Source: Enterococcus sp. BWR-S5
GTDB taxonomy: Bacteria; Bacillota; Bacilli; Lactobacillales; Enterococcaceae
Assembly: GCF_016745255.1 (NCBI RefSeq)
Contig: NZ_JADOEQ010000005.1
Coordinates: forward strand, 1-64,000
Length of the DNA stretch: 64,000 bases
Direction: 5' to 3'
The notes beneath the pieces are model-generated. The model did not search any database. It worked only from the letters and a program-made list of their open reading frames with translations, and was not told where the DNA came from. The position numbers were made by a program, and so were the translations under genes. Below are positions 51,963 to 62,113 of this stretch, piece by piece; positions within the stretch are counted from its first letter, which is position 1, and every line of letters starts with the position of its first letter.

Positions 51963-53955
51963 ATTATCCTTTAGAAATGCAAGAAGGTCTGTGAAGGATT
52001 ACCTTGTTTACATTATTACGATGACAATCATTTCGTCACTGATGTTTGCCTTCAACGGCTTGCTCTTCTCGTCTTCGGTAAGAGAGCTGCTTAACGAGGT
52101 AACGTCCATTGCTGTATTCATCGGCTTAGCTACTTTTTTTGTAGTTATCATTGTTATCTGGCTAACGAAATATATCATTAATTTCATGTTGGAAAAGCGG
52201 AGCAAAGAGTTCGGCACATACTTGCTGATTGGGATGGATAAAAAGCAGGTAAGCAGAATGTTTAAGCGAGAGCACCTGTTGCTTGGTACATTCACGTTTT
52301 TATTAGGATTGATTCCCGGTTATTTGCTTCATCTGGCGTTAATTACTATCTTTTTTACGGTATTTGATTCACAGTACCAGTTTGTGGTCGATATAAACAT
52401 TTATACGTATCTCCTCACATTGGCTGTCTATTTTTTCGCCTACTTCCTTGCATTATTGCGGATAAACAGAAAGTTTAAAAAAATGGAGATTCGCGAGCTG
52501 CTTTATCTGGAAAATAATAACGAGGTAAGTACAAAACGAAAAAGCTTGTTTCTAATCAGTCTTGCGTATCTCTTTTTTTTCCATCTGATTGTTTATACCG
52601 GTCATGCGAACGTCCAGCTTATTTGGCCGTTGCTGGCAGGCTTGTTTGCTTCAATCTATGGTCTGTTTATCGGTTTATCAGGGTACTTGACCAGCTATAT
52701 TCAGAAAAAGGGTAAGGCAATTACTCATGAAGCCAATATCTTCATTTTTCGCCAGCTGGCATCGAAAATCAAAACGATGCGTTTTACAATGGGTTCTCTT
52801 ACGATTTTGTTTGCAGTGACGATTTTAAGCTGGATGTTTGTGTTATTGTTTTCCAGCTATCAAAAAGAGGTATTCGATGGAAATCTGATGGATATCGATG
52901 TTTTTTATCTTAAGGATCACGTGGCAACAGATTTCAGTCAGCAATTAGGAACGATAGAAAAATATGGTGAGATAGAGGAATCCTACACTTATCATGTCTA
53001 TGACAACGACAAACAGACGAAGCTTAATGAGCATTTATATGAAACGGTCAAGGGTGCCTATGATTCGGAAGGACGTAGTGCTTACTTTGATTACGATACA
53101 TATATGCTGCTTTCCGACTATAATCATTTGAGAGCAATGGCTGGTTTTGAAGCAGTTAGTTTGGAAGATGGGGAGTATCTAATTCAAGGAAAGGAAAAGC
53201 TGGTAAATACACTTACTGCGTATGGTTCTGATAATGATTTATCCATCAACAGTGAGCGATTGACATGCCGCCAAGTAATAACAGATCCTTTTTCTCAAAG
53301 CGGTATGAATGGTGCAGACTATATTTTAGTTGTTCCAAACAGCTATGCTTCAAGTCTTACACCATACTACAGTATTTTGGCAGCAAATGTGGCAAGTGAT
53401 TCGATGTACGAAATCGAACAAGCACTTGAAAAGGATTCAGGCTACTTGGAAGATGGAGACATTGAAGACAAGCTACTGGCTATTAAATATGGCACGAGTA
53501 GTGAGCAGCTTATTACCTTCAGTACACCCATTTTAGTAAGAGAAAGCTTAGTCACAGAATTGGATAGTGTGACGGCAAGCGCCAGCTTTACCCTAGGGTA
53601 TGTGGGAATCGTCTTTTTAGTTGTGGCGATGAGTATCTTGGCTGTTCAACAGCTGTCGGATGCTTCTAAGTATAAATACCGTTACCAAATTTTGAAAAAT
53701 CTGGGCATGAACCGCAGAGAAAGAAATAAAGTGATAGTGAAGCAATTGGCTATTTATTATTTATGTCCGGTAGTGATCGCTACGCTTGTCAGTGCATTCA
53801 CAGGTGTATTTGCAAGTGACAGCTTCGCTTATTACACAGGCTTAAGCATGTCAGGCGTCTACTATTATCTGATTGCACTAGTTTTATTTTTAGCAATTTT
53901 CTTTATCTATTTCTTAGTCACGTATATTAGTTTTGTACGAGCGGTGGAGAAATAG
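51952..53955 (+). CDS. BceB-like peptide ABC transporter permease
   Basis: Predicted 667-aa FtsX-domain permease. Ten membrane segments are arranged as in BceB, with a large extracellular domain of about 210 residues between segments 7 and 8 (about 305-525), which in the family binds lipid II-drug complexes and confers specificity. The first segment is YLVYIITMTIISSLMFAFNG. The terminal three segments end SFVRAVEK. The ATG at 51952 follows GGAGG. A hairpin at 53981-54012 (CGAGCTTGG/CCAAGCTCG) may be the terminator, though its T run is poor. Which peptide it handles cannot be read from sequence. Confidence 0.93.
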   Translation: MLNKLSFRNARRSVKDYLVYIITMTIISSLMFAFNGLLFSSSVRELLNEVTSIAVFIGLATFFVVIIVIWLTKYIINFMLEKRSKEFGTYLLIGMDKKQVSRMFKREHLLLGTFTFLLGLIPGYLLHLALITIFFTVFDSQYQFVVDINIYTYLLTLAVYFFAYFLALLRINRKFKKMEIRELLYLENNNEVSTKRKSLFLISLAYLFFFHLIVYTGHANVQLIWPLLAGLFASIYGLFIGLSGYLTSYIQKKGKAITHEANIFIFRQLASKIKTMRFTMGSLTILFAVTILSWMFVLLFSSYQKEVFDGNLMDIDVFYLKDHVATDFSQQLGTIEKYGEIEESYTYHVYDNDKQTKLNEHLYETVKGAYDSEGRSAYFDYDTYMLLSDYNHLRAMAGFEAVSLEDGEYLIQGKEKLVNTLTAYGSDNDLSINSERLTCRQVITDPFSQSGMNGADYILVVPNSYASSLTPYYSILAANVASDSMYEIEQALEKDSGYLEDGDIEDKLLAIKYGTSSEQLITFSTPILVRESLVTELDSVTASASFTLGYVGIVFLVVAMSILAVQQLSDASKYKYRYQILKNLGMNRRERNKVIVKQLAIYYLCPVVIATLVSAFTGVFASDSFAYYTGLSMSGVYYYLIALVLFLAIFFIYFLVTYISFVRAVEK

Positions 53956-54095
53956 GGGAAGAGTGAGAGGGAAATTATTTCGAGCTTGGGACATTACTCA
54001 TATCCAAGCTCGATTTGCATATTAACTGATTAGATGATAGTTACAAAGCTGTGAAATGTATGAATCGTGGCTTCGATATTTTATAGGAAAATACG

Positions 54096-54473
54096 TTACA
54101 TATGAAACGCTGTAAATAAAAGTGAAAATGCCGTAATGGCTGCTAAGGGCGTCATAACAAAGCGTTCCTTGTTGCTTTTTGACATTAGGTTCATCAATAC
54201 ATTGAGAGCAAAGTAAAGCCCAAACCCAATACAAATATATTTTGCTACAGTATCAGGTAGACCGATAGAAATTACTTTTCCGGCTTGTAAAAGAGTGAGT
54301 GCTGCGAAAATCTGAACCGGTATGGAGATGGCACAGGCGACTCTTTTTTTCTTAGGCATGACTCGATCAGCACCTCCCATGGCAAACTCTCCTAATGGAA
54401 ATCCTAAGGCCAATGTAATATAGAGTAGAGCAACGAAACCAAGCAAACAACTTCCGATTATTGCAACAGTCAT
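54096..54473 (-). CDS. Small four-segment membrane protein, unknown function
   Basis: Predicted 125-aa integral membrane protein with four hydrophobic segments (about 3-27, 45-63, 74-95, 105-124). The first loop ALGFPLGEFAMGGADRVMPKKKRVACA is conserved-looking and basic on one side. I recognise it as a small membrane protein type found in Firmicutes, without a known role. AAGGAG precedes the ATG. It is convergent with the BceB-like gene and divergent from the licT operon. Confidence 0.7.
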   Translation of the reverse strand: MTVAIIGSCLLGFVALLYITLALGFPLGEFAMGGADRVMPKKKRVACAISIPVQIFAALTLLQAGKVISIGLPDTVAKYICIGFGLYFALNVLMNLMSKSNKERFVMTPLAAITAFSLLFTAFHM

Positions 54474-54645
54474 TTTATCTTCTCCTTTTTATTCGTTTTT
54501 AGTATAAAAATCTTAAAATCATGTAGAAGTAATTAAGAAATGCTCCTTTTTTGTTACTATAGCATAGATTTCTATAAGGAGGATAGCGGTGATTTGAAAC
54601 GACTGTTATTTTTTACTGAATGATAAGGTTTTCAATAAAATGCAC
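54474..54645. other. Intergenic region before the bgl operon
   Basis: AT-rich sequence carrying the promoter of the small membrane protein gene on the minus strand. I see no gene. The bgl control elements begin at 54646. Confidence 0.4.
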
Positions 54646-54692
54646 TGAAATCGTTTTTTCGGCTTGTAAATTCAAAAAATACGTGGTATTCT
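54646..54692 (+). promoter_or_regulatory. licT-bgl promoter with cre-like site
   Basis: -35 TTGTAA (54664-54669) and -10 TATTCT (54687-54692) are 17 nt apart. TGAAATCGTTTTTT (54646-54659), just upstream, matches 12 of 14 positions of the CcpA cre consensus. Catabolite repression is a reasonable inference. Confidence 0.6.
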
Positions 54693-54704
54693 GATTGTGT
54701 TAAT

Positions 54705-54792
54705 GGATTGTTACTGTTAGGCAGGCAAAACCAGAATCAACTTATGTTGGCTATATTTAGCTAAAGAAGTAGGCGGATTCTAGGTTTTTTTA
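54705..54792 (+). promoter_or_regulatory. RAT antiterminator and terminator upstream of licT
   Basis: GGATTGTTACTG...GCAGGCAAAACC (54705-54732) is a close match to the ribonucleic antiterminator bound by LicT/BglG proteins. It overlaps a terminator whose stem pairs AACCAGAATC with GATTCTAGGTT, followed by seven T. The antiterminator protein binding the RAT would let transcription into its own gene. Confidence 0.85.
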
Positions 54793-54815
54793 TTTTGAAA
54801 TGGGGAGCGTTCATT

Positions 54816-55658
54816 ATGATTATTGAGAAAATTTTGAATAACAATGTAGTGATGGCGCTAAACAGTTCAGGAGAAGAGACAGTCTATATGGGACGAGGGC
54901 TGGCTTTCAAAAAGAAGATTGGTGATGAAATTCAGCAGGAGTTTGTTGAAAAAGAATTTGTATTAAAGGATTCTGTACTTTCTACCCAATTTCAACAGCT
55001 GTTTTCTGATTTGCCGTCTGAAGAGGTTGAAGTCGTAAAAAGAATCGTTGACCTTGCTGAGGAGAAATTAGAAACAGAGCTTTCTTCAAATGTTTACCTA
55101 ACCTTGACAGATCATATCCATTACGCACTTGCACGAGCGAGAGAAGGGATTGAGCTTCCCAATCCGTTGAAATATGAAACTCGAAAGTTTTACCCAAAGG
55201 AGTTTGATGTTGCAAGACAGGGTATTCAGCTGATTAATGAACAGTTTGATGTAGACTTTGCAGACGATGAGGCTGGATTTATTGCTTTTCATATCGTTAA
55301 TAGCGAACAAGACAATAACTCTATGGAAGAAACGATGACTGCGACAGAGATCGTTGGCAATGTGTTGACAATTATCAGCCGATACTTCGGTGTACCCTTT
55401 GATGAGGACTCACTGAACTACCAGCGGATGGTTACTCATTTGCAGTTTTTCAGCCAGCGTTACTTAAAAGATGAGTTGAACAGTGATGAAGATGAATTTC
55501 TTTATGAGTTGGTTCAATCTAAGTATCCAAAAGCATTTCAGGCGGTACAGCGTATCAATCAATATTTAGTGACGAAATACGACAAGCCCGTTGGGAAAGC
55601 GGAGCAAACCTATCTGACTATCCATATTCAACGGCTGGTTGGAGAAAAAAACGAATAA
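54816..55658 (+). CDS. licT: LicT/BglG-family transcription antiterminator
   Basis: Predicted 280-aa RNA-binding regulator. Residues 1-55 are the CAT RNA-binding domain (MIIEKILNNNVVMALNSSGEETVYMGRGLAFKKKIGDEI). Two PTS regulation domains follow, with the conserved His residues in LTDHIHYAL and GFIAFHIVN (PRD1) and in RMVTHLQFFSQR and YLTIHIQRL (PRD2). Phosphorylation by the EIIBCA and HPr controls it. The ATG at 54816 follows GGGGAG. It is flanked by two RAT sites that it should bind, before its own gene and before the EIIBCA gene. Confidence 0.95.
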   Translation: MIIEKILNNNVVMALNSSGEETVYMGRGLAFKKKIGDEIQQEFVEKEFVLKDSVLSTQFQQLFSDLPSEEVEVVKRIVDLAEEKLETELSSNVYLTLTDHIHYALARAREGIELPNPLKYETRKFYPKEFDVARQGIQLINEQFDVDFADDEAGFIAFHIVNSEQDNNSMEETMTATEIVGNVLTIISRYFGVPFDEDSLNYQRMVTHLQFFSQRYLKDELNSDEDEFLYELVQSKYPKAFQAVQRINQYLVTKYDKPVGKAEQTYLTIHIQRLVGEKNE

Positions 55659-55675
55659 TATACTACTCAATCATA

Positions 55676-55770
55676 GGATTGTTACTGATAATGCAGGCTA
55701 AACCCGGATTGAAAAGATAAGTGAGTACAACACTGCTTTGTACTACTGTTTTTTCAATTTGGGTTTTTCT
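55676..55770 (+). promoter_or_regulatory. Second RAT antiterminator and terminator, before the EIIBCA gene
   Basis: GGATTGTTACTG...GCAGGCTAAACC (55676-55704) is a second RAT. It overlaps the terminator stem AAACCCGGATTGAAAA/TTTTTTCAATTTGGGTTT, followed by T. A further AGTACAA/TTTGTACT pairing lies in the loop. Confidence 0.85.
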
Positions 55771-55801
55771 TATATATAAAAACAAGAAAGAGGGATAGAT
55801 T

Positions 55802-57691
55802 ATGAGCAAAAATCAAGAAACAGCCAAGCGTGTACTCACGTTGGTTGGAGGAGAAGGAAATGTCAACAGTGTGGTTCATTGTGCGACACGTTTGCGTTTC
55901 AACCTAAAAGATGAAAGCGTTGCAGAAACAGAAAAATTAAAGAATGATCCTGACATTATTCAGGTTGTTCAAAGCGGAGGACAGTATCAAGTAGTTATCG
56001 GCAGTCACGTGAGCGATGTCTACAAAGAGCTGTTGGCGCAAAGTAGCTTAGGTGATGCGGGAAATGAAAAATCAGAAGGTTCAAAGGGCAATATTTTCAA
56101 TCAATTAATTGATATTATTTCTTCCATTTTTACACCATTTTTGGGTGCAATGGCCGGTGCAGGGGTTTTGAAGGGCTTCCTAACGCTTGCATTGACAATG
56201 GGCTGGTTAGCCGCTGATTCAGGTGCGTACTTGGTATTATTTGCTGTTGCAGATGGCATCTTCACATACCTGCCGATTTTACTGGCATTTACCGCTGCAA
56301 AAAAATTCAATACAAACCAATTTTTAGCCGTCTGTCTGGCGATGGCTTTAGTTCATCCAAGTATCAATGCATTGGCTGGAACTGAGCTGAGCTTCTTCGG
56401 TATTCCGGTAATTCTAGGTGCCAGCGGTTATACCTCTTCAGTTATTCCAATCATTTTAGCAGTGTTTGTTATGCAGTATGTGGAACGCTTCTTCAAAAAA
56501 GTTATTCCTAATGCCTTGCAAATCATTGTTGTTCCATTAGCAATATTTTTAGTAATGGCGCCATTGACATTCATTTTGATTGGCCCAATCGGAACAGTTG
56601 CGGGTAATTTACTTGGTGGAGCATACAATTCTATTTACGGTTTGAGTCCACTATTAGCTGGTGCAGTGATGGGCGGCTTGTGGCAAGTATTTGTTATGTT
56701 CGGTATGCATTGGGGCTTTGTGCCAATCATGATGCTGAACCTATCAGAAGCAGGTGGCGGAATCGATTCAATGATGCCAATGCTTTTACCGGCTGTTATG
56801 GCTCAAGGAGGAGCGGCATTGGCTGTCTTCTTGAAGAGTAAAGACGTAAAATTAAAAGGTTTGTCACTATCTGCAGCCTTAACTTCTATTTTCGGAATTA
56901 CAGAGCCGGCAGTTTACGGAGTGACCTTACCGCTGAAAAAACCATTTATTGCCGCTTGTATCGGTGGTGCAGTTGGTGGAGCTTTCGTAGCCTTCAGTGG
57001 TGCTAAAAACTATGTCTTTGGTTTAGTTAGTGTCTTCAGTTTACCTGGATTTATTGCTCCGGGATCAAACGATACGTCTGGTGTTGTTTCGGCAGCAATC
57101 GGAACGGGTATTGCCATTGTTCTGGCATTTATTTTGACATATGTTTTAGGTTTTGATGACCCAGTACAGGCAAATGCTGCTGAAACAAAGGATGCCGGAT
57201 TGGAAAATGCTGGAAATACAGCAGTTTCCGGTGGACAGAAAATTGTATTGGCAAGTCCAATTAGTGGAGATATCCTACCGTTGTCTGAAGTGAAGGATGA
57301 TGTATTTGCGTCTGGAGCAATGGGTAAAGGCTTAGCGATACGCCCAATGGACGGTGCTGTTTATGCGCCGATTGATGGAGAAATTACAACAATTTTCCCG
57401 ACAGGACATGCTATTGGTATCACATCAACAGAGGGTATTGAACTATTGATTCATATTGGGATGGACACAGTAGAATTAAATGGCGAAGGCTTTGAGACTT
57501 TTGTGAAAACTGGTGATAAAATCAAGAAGGGTGATCTTCTGGTGAAATTTGATGCGGCCTTGATTACCGACAAAGGCTATTCTGTAGAGACACCAATTGT
57601 TGTAACGAATACCGCAGATTTTATGGATGTTTTAGATTTATCTCAGGAAAATGTTTTACATGGTGAAGATTTTCTGGTAGTTGTTAAATAG
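55802..57691 (+). CDS. bglP: PTS beta-glucoside-specific EIIBCA
   Basis: Predicted 629-aa transporter that imports and phosphorylates beta-glucosides. The EIIB domain comes first with phospho-Cys 27 (VVHCATRLRF). The EIIC domain has about ten membrane segments (about 100-460), including GIIEPAVYG-type GITEPAVYGVTLPLKKPF. The C-terminal EIIA domain carries phospho-His 551 (GIELLIHIGMDTVELNG). GAGGG precedes the ATG. It is cotranscribed with the GH1 gene 18 bp downstream and controlled by the RAT at 55676. The exact glucoside (arbutin, salicin, cellobiose or others) is unknown. Confidence 0.95.
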   Translation: MSKNQETAKRVLTLVGGEGNVNSVVHCATRLRFNLKDESVAETEKLKNDPDIIQVVQSGGQYQVVIGSHVSDVYKELLAQSSLGDAGNEKSEGSKGNIFNQLIDIISSIFTPFLGAMAGAGVLKGFLTLALTMGWLAADSGAYLVLFAVADGIFTYLPILLAFTAAKKFNTNQFLAVCLAMALVHPSINALAGTELSFFGIPVILGASGYTSSVIPIILAVFVMQYVERFFKKVIPNALQIIVVPLAIFLVMAPLTFILIGPIGTVAGNLLGGAYNSIYGLSPLLAGAVMGGLWQVFVMFGMHWGFVPIMMLNLSEAGGGIDSMMPMLLPAVMAQGGAALAVFLKSKDVKLKGLSLSAALTSIFGITEPAVYGVTLPLKKPFIAACIGGAVGGAFVAFSGAKNYVFGLVSVFSLPGFIAPGSNDTSGVVSAAIGTGIAIVLAFILTYVLGFDDPVQANAAETKDAGLENAGNTAVSGGQKIVLASPISGDILPLSEVKDDVFASGAMGKGLAIRPMDGAVYAPIDGEITTIFPTGHAIGITSTEGIELLIHIGMDTVELNGEGFETFVKTGDKIKKGDLLVKFDAALITDKGYSVETPIVVTNTADFMDVLDLSQENVLHGEDFLVVVK

Positions 57692-59158
<1,467 letters not shown>

Positions 59159-59180
59159 GCATTTAGAGAGAAAATAGAAG

Positions 59181-59228
59181 AAACGTTTGGAGACTTTATC
59201 AGAGGATAAAAGCTCTAAACGTTTTTTT
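59181..59228 (+). terminator. Terminator of the bgl operon
   Basis: AAACGTTTGGAG (59181-59192) pairs with CTCTAAACGTTT (59213-59224), followed by four more T. Confidence 0.8.
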
Positions 59229-59438
59229 GATTGAGAAGCTTTTAATAAGAAAATTGATATACATGGATGTTTGACTAAAACGGTTATGATACACAAGCTG
59301 CATACAGCGGTCTTTTTAAAGGTGAGGGCGATAGGCTATCATTTTTCTCATGAAGTGAATCGTGCTATATTTAGATATGGAGCTGAAAGGATAGACTACT
59401 TACTTTTGACTGTTAGACATTAAAAGGGGGAATAAGAC

Positions 59439-60254
59439 ATGAAAAGAAATAGTCTGTTATTTTTCATTTTATTATCTATCGCAATTGGTGTTGAGTATGA
59501 GCTGAGCAGCTTATCTGATTTGGAGCTATCAACAGGTAAATATTTGGAGCTTTTAAGCAGCTTCTTGCTATTATCTATCTACATCATCCCTATCTGTGCG
59601 ATGCTTGTCATTTATGCAAAAAGATGGAAGGTTCCCAAATATATTATTCCACTTTCCATTGTTAGCGGAGCATATGGAACTGGTTGGCTTGCAGGTTATG
59701 GCAACGATTATTTATTGGAAGGCTTAAAACGATTGCTTGGCAGCTCGAAAGCATTGGAGGCTTGGTCAGCGGCACTGACTGCTCCATTTGTAGAAGAAAC
59801 ACTTAAGCTTTGCTGCGGGCTGATTATTTTGTACCTGTTGAAGCGAAAAAATAGTCAATCTGCTTTTGTTGTAGGTGCTAGTGTAGGGCTGGGATTTCAA
59901 ATCATTGAAGATATCTCATATATTATAGAGGCGGCACAGGATTCTTTTCAGACTGTTGTGCCCAAAACGTTAGAACGTATTTCAGGCGGTATCAGCTCCC
60001 ATTGGTCTCTGACCTGTATTTTTACTGTAGCGGTGATCTGTATACTTTCTAAAACCCAGCTTAACAATAAAAGCAAGTGGTTGTGGCTGGTCTTTCCAAT
60101 TACCATGCACTTCATCTGGAATTCGCCAATCAACGATTTACCATTAATCAGTACAGTTATATCTGCTGTGACAATTATGATTATTATTCAAATGATAACT
60201 TTTATAGAAGCAAATCAGAAAAACCAGCACCAACAAGTACGAGTTTTCAAATAG
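59439..60254 (+). CDS. PrsW-family intramembrane metalloprotease
   Basis: Predicted 271-aa membrane protease with about eight hydrophobic segments. PrsW motifs are all present: E119 and E120 in APFVEETLK, E157 in GLGFQIIED, H188 in SHWSLT and H224 in HFIWNSP. In Bacillus PrsW starts sigma-W activation by cutting its anti-sigma factor; the target here is unknown and no sigma/anti-sigma pair lies nearby. AAGGGGGA precedes the ATG. Monocistronic, with a terminator at 60256. Confidence 0.9.
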   Translation: MKRNSLLFFILLSIAIGVEYELSSLSDLELSTGKYLELLSSFLLLSIYIIPICAMLVIYAKRWKVPKYIIPLSIVSGAYGTGWLAGYGNDYLLEGLKRLLGSSKALEAWSAALTAPFVEETLKLCCGLIILYLLKRKNSQSAFVVGASVGLGFQIIEDISYIIEAAQDSFQTVVPKTLERISGGISSHWSLTCIFTVAVICILSKTQLNNKSKWLWLVFPITMHFIWNSPINDLPLISTVISAVTIMIIIQMITFIEANQKNQHQQVRVFK

Positions 60255-60255
60255 G

Positions 60256-60306
60256 AACAGTTGGCAGATGAGCATAGTATGGCGCATCTAACCAGCTGTT
60301 TTTTTA
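60256..60306 (+). terminator. Terminator after the PrsW gene
   Basis: AACAG/CTGTT, TGG/CCA and AGATG/CATCT pair in order from 60256 to 60300, interrupted by a small mismatch, followed by a T run. Confidence 0.65.
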
Positions 60307-60452
60307 GTGATAAGAGTCTATCATTGGAAATTGAGAAGACAGCAGCTAGAAGATTATTGAGTCCATCTGGATTGCCGGTTTCATCTTTGTTATGATAGAA
60401 ACAAGAAATTGATCTTCACTGAAAATAACGATGAGGTAAGGTTGATTTTAAA

Positions 60453-61298
60453 ATGGAAAGTCAGGAGTATAACCATATGGTGAAAAAAAGAGAATTTGAG
60501 CTATTCAATGAGCATGAGTTAATAGAGCCGGTAACAGCGGAAGCCATTACATCCGTCTTTGAAGGGTTGAACGATGGGAAATTTCATATAGTGGTACTGG
60601 AAGCAAATCCAATGATTGCTGATAGCCCATTTATTCAAATTGCACGAGGAGAAGGCGTGTATATTGTTGAGATTCAGTATAGTAAGGATGGGGAGATTCA
60701 GCAGTTCCGAAAAGAAACAGATGATATCGAAGCCTGTCTACAGCTTTTCTTAGATTATTATGCAGAAACACTGCCTGAAAATAAAGGCTGGCAGGACGTT
60801 ACAGCGGAAATCAGCTACTATTATGATAAAGAAGAGGAAGGGGTGACCAGAGAAACCTCACATCCATTTTTTGTTCGTCATTTTACGGACGAGCTGTATT
60901 ATGACATCACAGATGATTATGCGCCGTTTGGGAATGATACAGGAAATGATAGCCTATACATGCTAGAAAAGCAGCTAGCTGAAAATGATGACCTAGAGGA
61001 TTTTGATGGGCTTCCCGTATTTATTGCGAAGTCATGGGGGGTAGAGTATGTTGACCCATTAGAAAGCTCGAGTGATTCAGCGTTTATTTCTGAAAATGAA
61101 GTAGATATTTTTGAATCGAGTCAGATTACAATTGCTGTCGGGTTTGGTTTAATCAAAATCACAGGGGGGATTGGGCTGTTGCTTAAGGAGAGGACCCTTC
61201 ATGCATTAGAGCAGTTAAAGACCTTACTTCCTGATGGACAAAAGATTTATCAACGACAAATAGATGATTTGAAAAGCTACCGGAGCTATGATGAATAG
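60453..61298 (+). CDS. Immunity-like protein of unknown family
   Basis: Predicted 281-aa acidic soluble protein. I do not recognise a named domain. KFHIVVLEANPMIADSPFIQIARGEGVYIVEIQYSKDGEIQQFRKETDDIEACLQLFLDYY is like the compact alpha/beta domains of toxin-immunity proteins. ITIAVGFGLIKITGGIGLLL near the C-terminus is hydrophobic and Gly-rich. A weak AAGG lies 11 nt before the ATG. It lies 44 bp upstream of a DUF4303 gene in the same direction, probably as one transcript. No toxin gene is beside it. Immunity function is inference. Confidence 0.6.
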   Translation: MESQEYNHMVKKREFELFNEHELIEPVTAEAITSVFEGLNDGKFHIVVLEANPMIADSPFIQIARGEGVYIVEIQYSKDGEIQQFRKETDDIEACLQLFLDYYAETLPENKGWQDVTAEISYYYDKEEEGVTRETSHPFFVRHFTDELYYDITDDYAPFGNDTGNDSLYMLEKQLAENDDLEDFDGLPVFIAKSWGVEYVDPLESSSDSAFISENEVDIFESSQITIAVGFGLIKITGGIGLLLKERTLHALEQLKTLLPDGQKIYQRQIDDLKSYRSYDE

Positions 61299-61342
61299 CA
61301 GTATAGTTTATGAAGAATTTGGAATAGAGAGTGAGGAATACA

Positions 61343-61849
61343 ATGAGCAGTTTTGACATTTTTAGTCAGGAGTTGGCAGAGCAGCTTCCAGCTGTAATCG
61401 AAGAAATTCTTTCGATTCCTTCTGAGAATAGAGTCTACAGCATTGCGTTTGTAACAACAGATGATTTCTATGGCTTCTATGTCTCGTTTGACTATGATAC
61501 AGTGGACAATCCCCACAATATTTGGGAGCATTTTGAATGGAAACATGCAATCTATCCAAGCTTTCTTTATCAAACCCTAGTAGACATTGTTGAAGGCTCA
61601 ACGATTGACTTTACGAGAACATCGGATGAGAAATGGGCATTTGCCGAACAATTGATGATGCTTCTAAATAAGCACATACAAGCGCTTCCTCATGAGGTGT
61701 TTGAAAAATACGGGTATCAAAAAGAAGATATTCTTTTCTTCACAACGATGTCTGATGGGGACTATATGGATGAGTTGCTGACGGAGTCGGCAAAGCTGTT
61801 TAATCAATCAGAAACGCTTGAAAAATATCAGATTTCTTTAGAGGATTGA
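61343..61849 (+). CDS. DUF4303 family protein, immunity-like
   Basis: Predicted 168-aa acidic soluble protein. The pattern SIAFVTTDDFYGFYVSFDYDT...WEHFEWKHAIYPSFLYQTLVDIVEG and ILFFTTMSDGDYMDELLTESAKLFN resembles DUF4303, a family often found beside polymorphic toxin and LXG loci. The ATG at 61343 follows GTGAGG; a GTG at 61331 is that Shine-Dalgarno sequence. It follows the unknown acidic gene and is probably cotranscribed with it. It may be an orphan immunity gene. Confidence 0.7.
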   Translation: MSSFDIFSQELAEQLPAVIEEILSIPSENRVYSIAFVTTDDFYGFYVSFDYDTVDNPHNIWEHFEWKHAIYPSFLYQTLVDIVEGSTIDFTRTSDEKWAFAEQLMMLLNKHIQALPHEVFEKYGYQKEDILFFTTMSDGDYMDELLTESAKLFNQSETLEKYQISLED

Positions 61850-61926
61850 GAATTAGCTTGTCTATGTATTGGGAGTAAAGATGTTTCTTTCGGGGATTAA
61901 ATGATTTTCATGTGTGAAATATCTCT

Positions 61927-61983
61927 AAAATAGATAAAAAAATAATCATTTTTGATTAATTTGATTATTTTTTTATCTATTTT
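61927..61983. terminator. Long AT-rich perfect inverted repeat
   Basis: A 21-bp segment at 61927-61947, almost all A and T, is perfectly repeated in inverted form at 61963-61983, with a 15-nt loop. T runs follow on the plus strand. It may terminate the DUF4303 transcript, though its base content is unusual for a terminator. Confidence 0.6.
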
Positions 61984-62113
61984 TTTACGTTTTTATATGA
62001 TATTCTAGTTGATAGATAGAAAAGGATAGTAGCATAAAAGTACGATATTCTTTTTTATTTATGGGAACACTACCATTAAATCAGGTGCAAATTGATAATT
62101 CAGGAGGAGAAAA

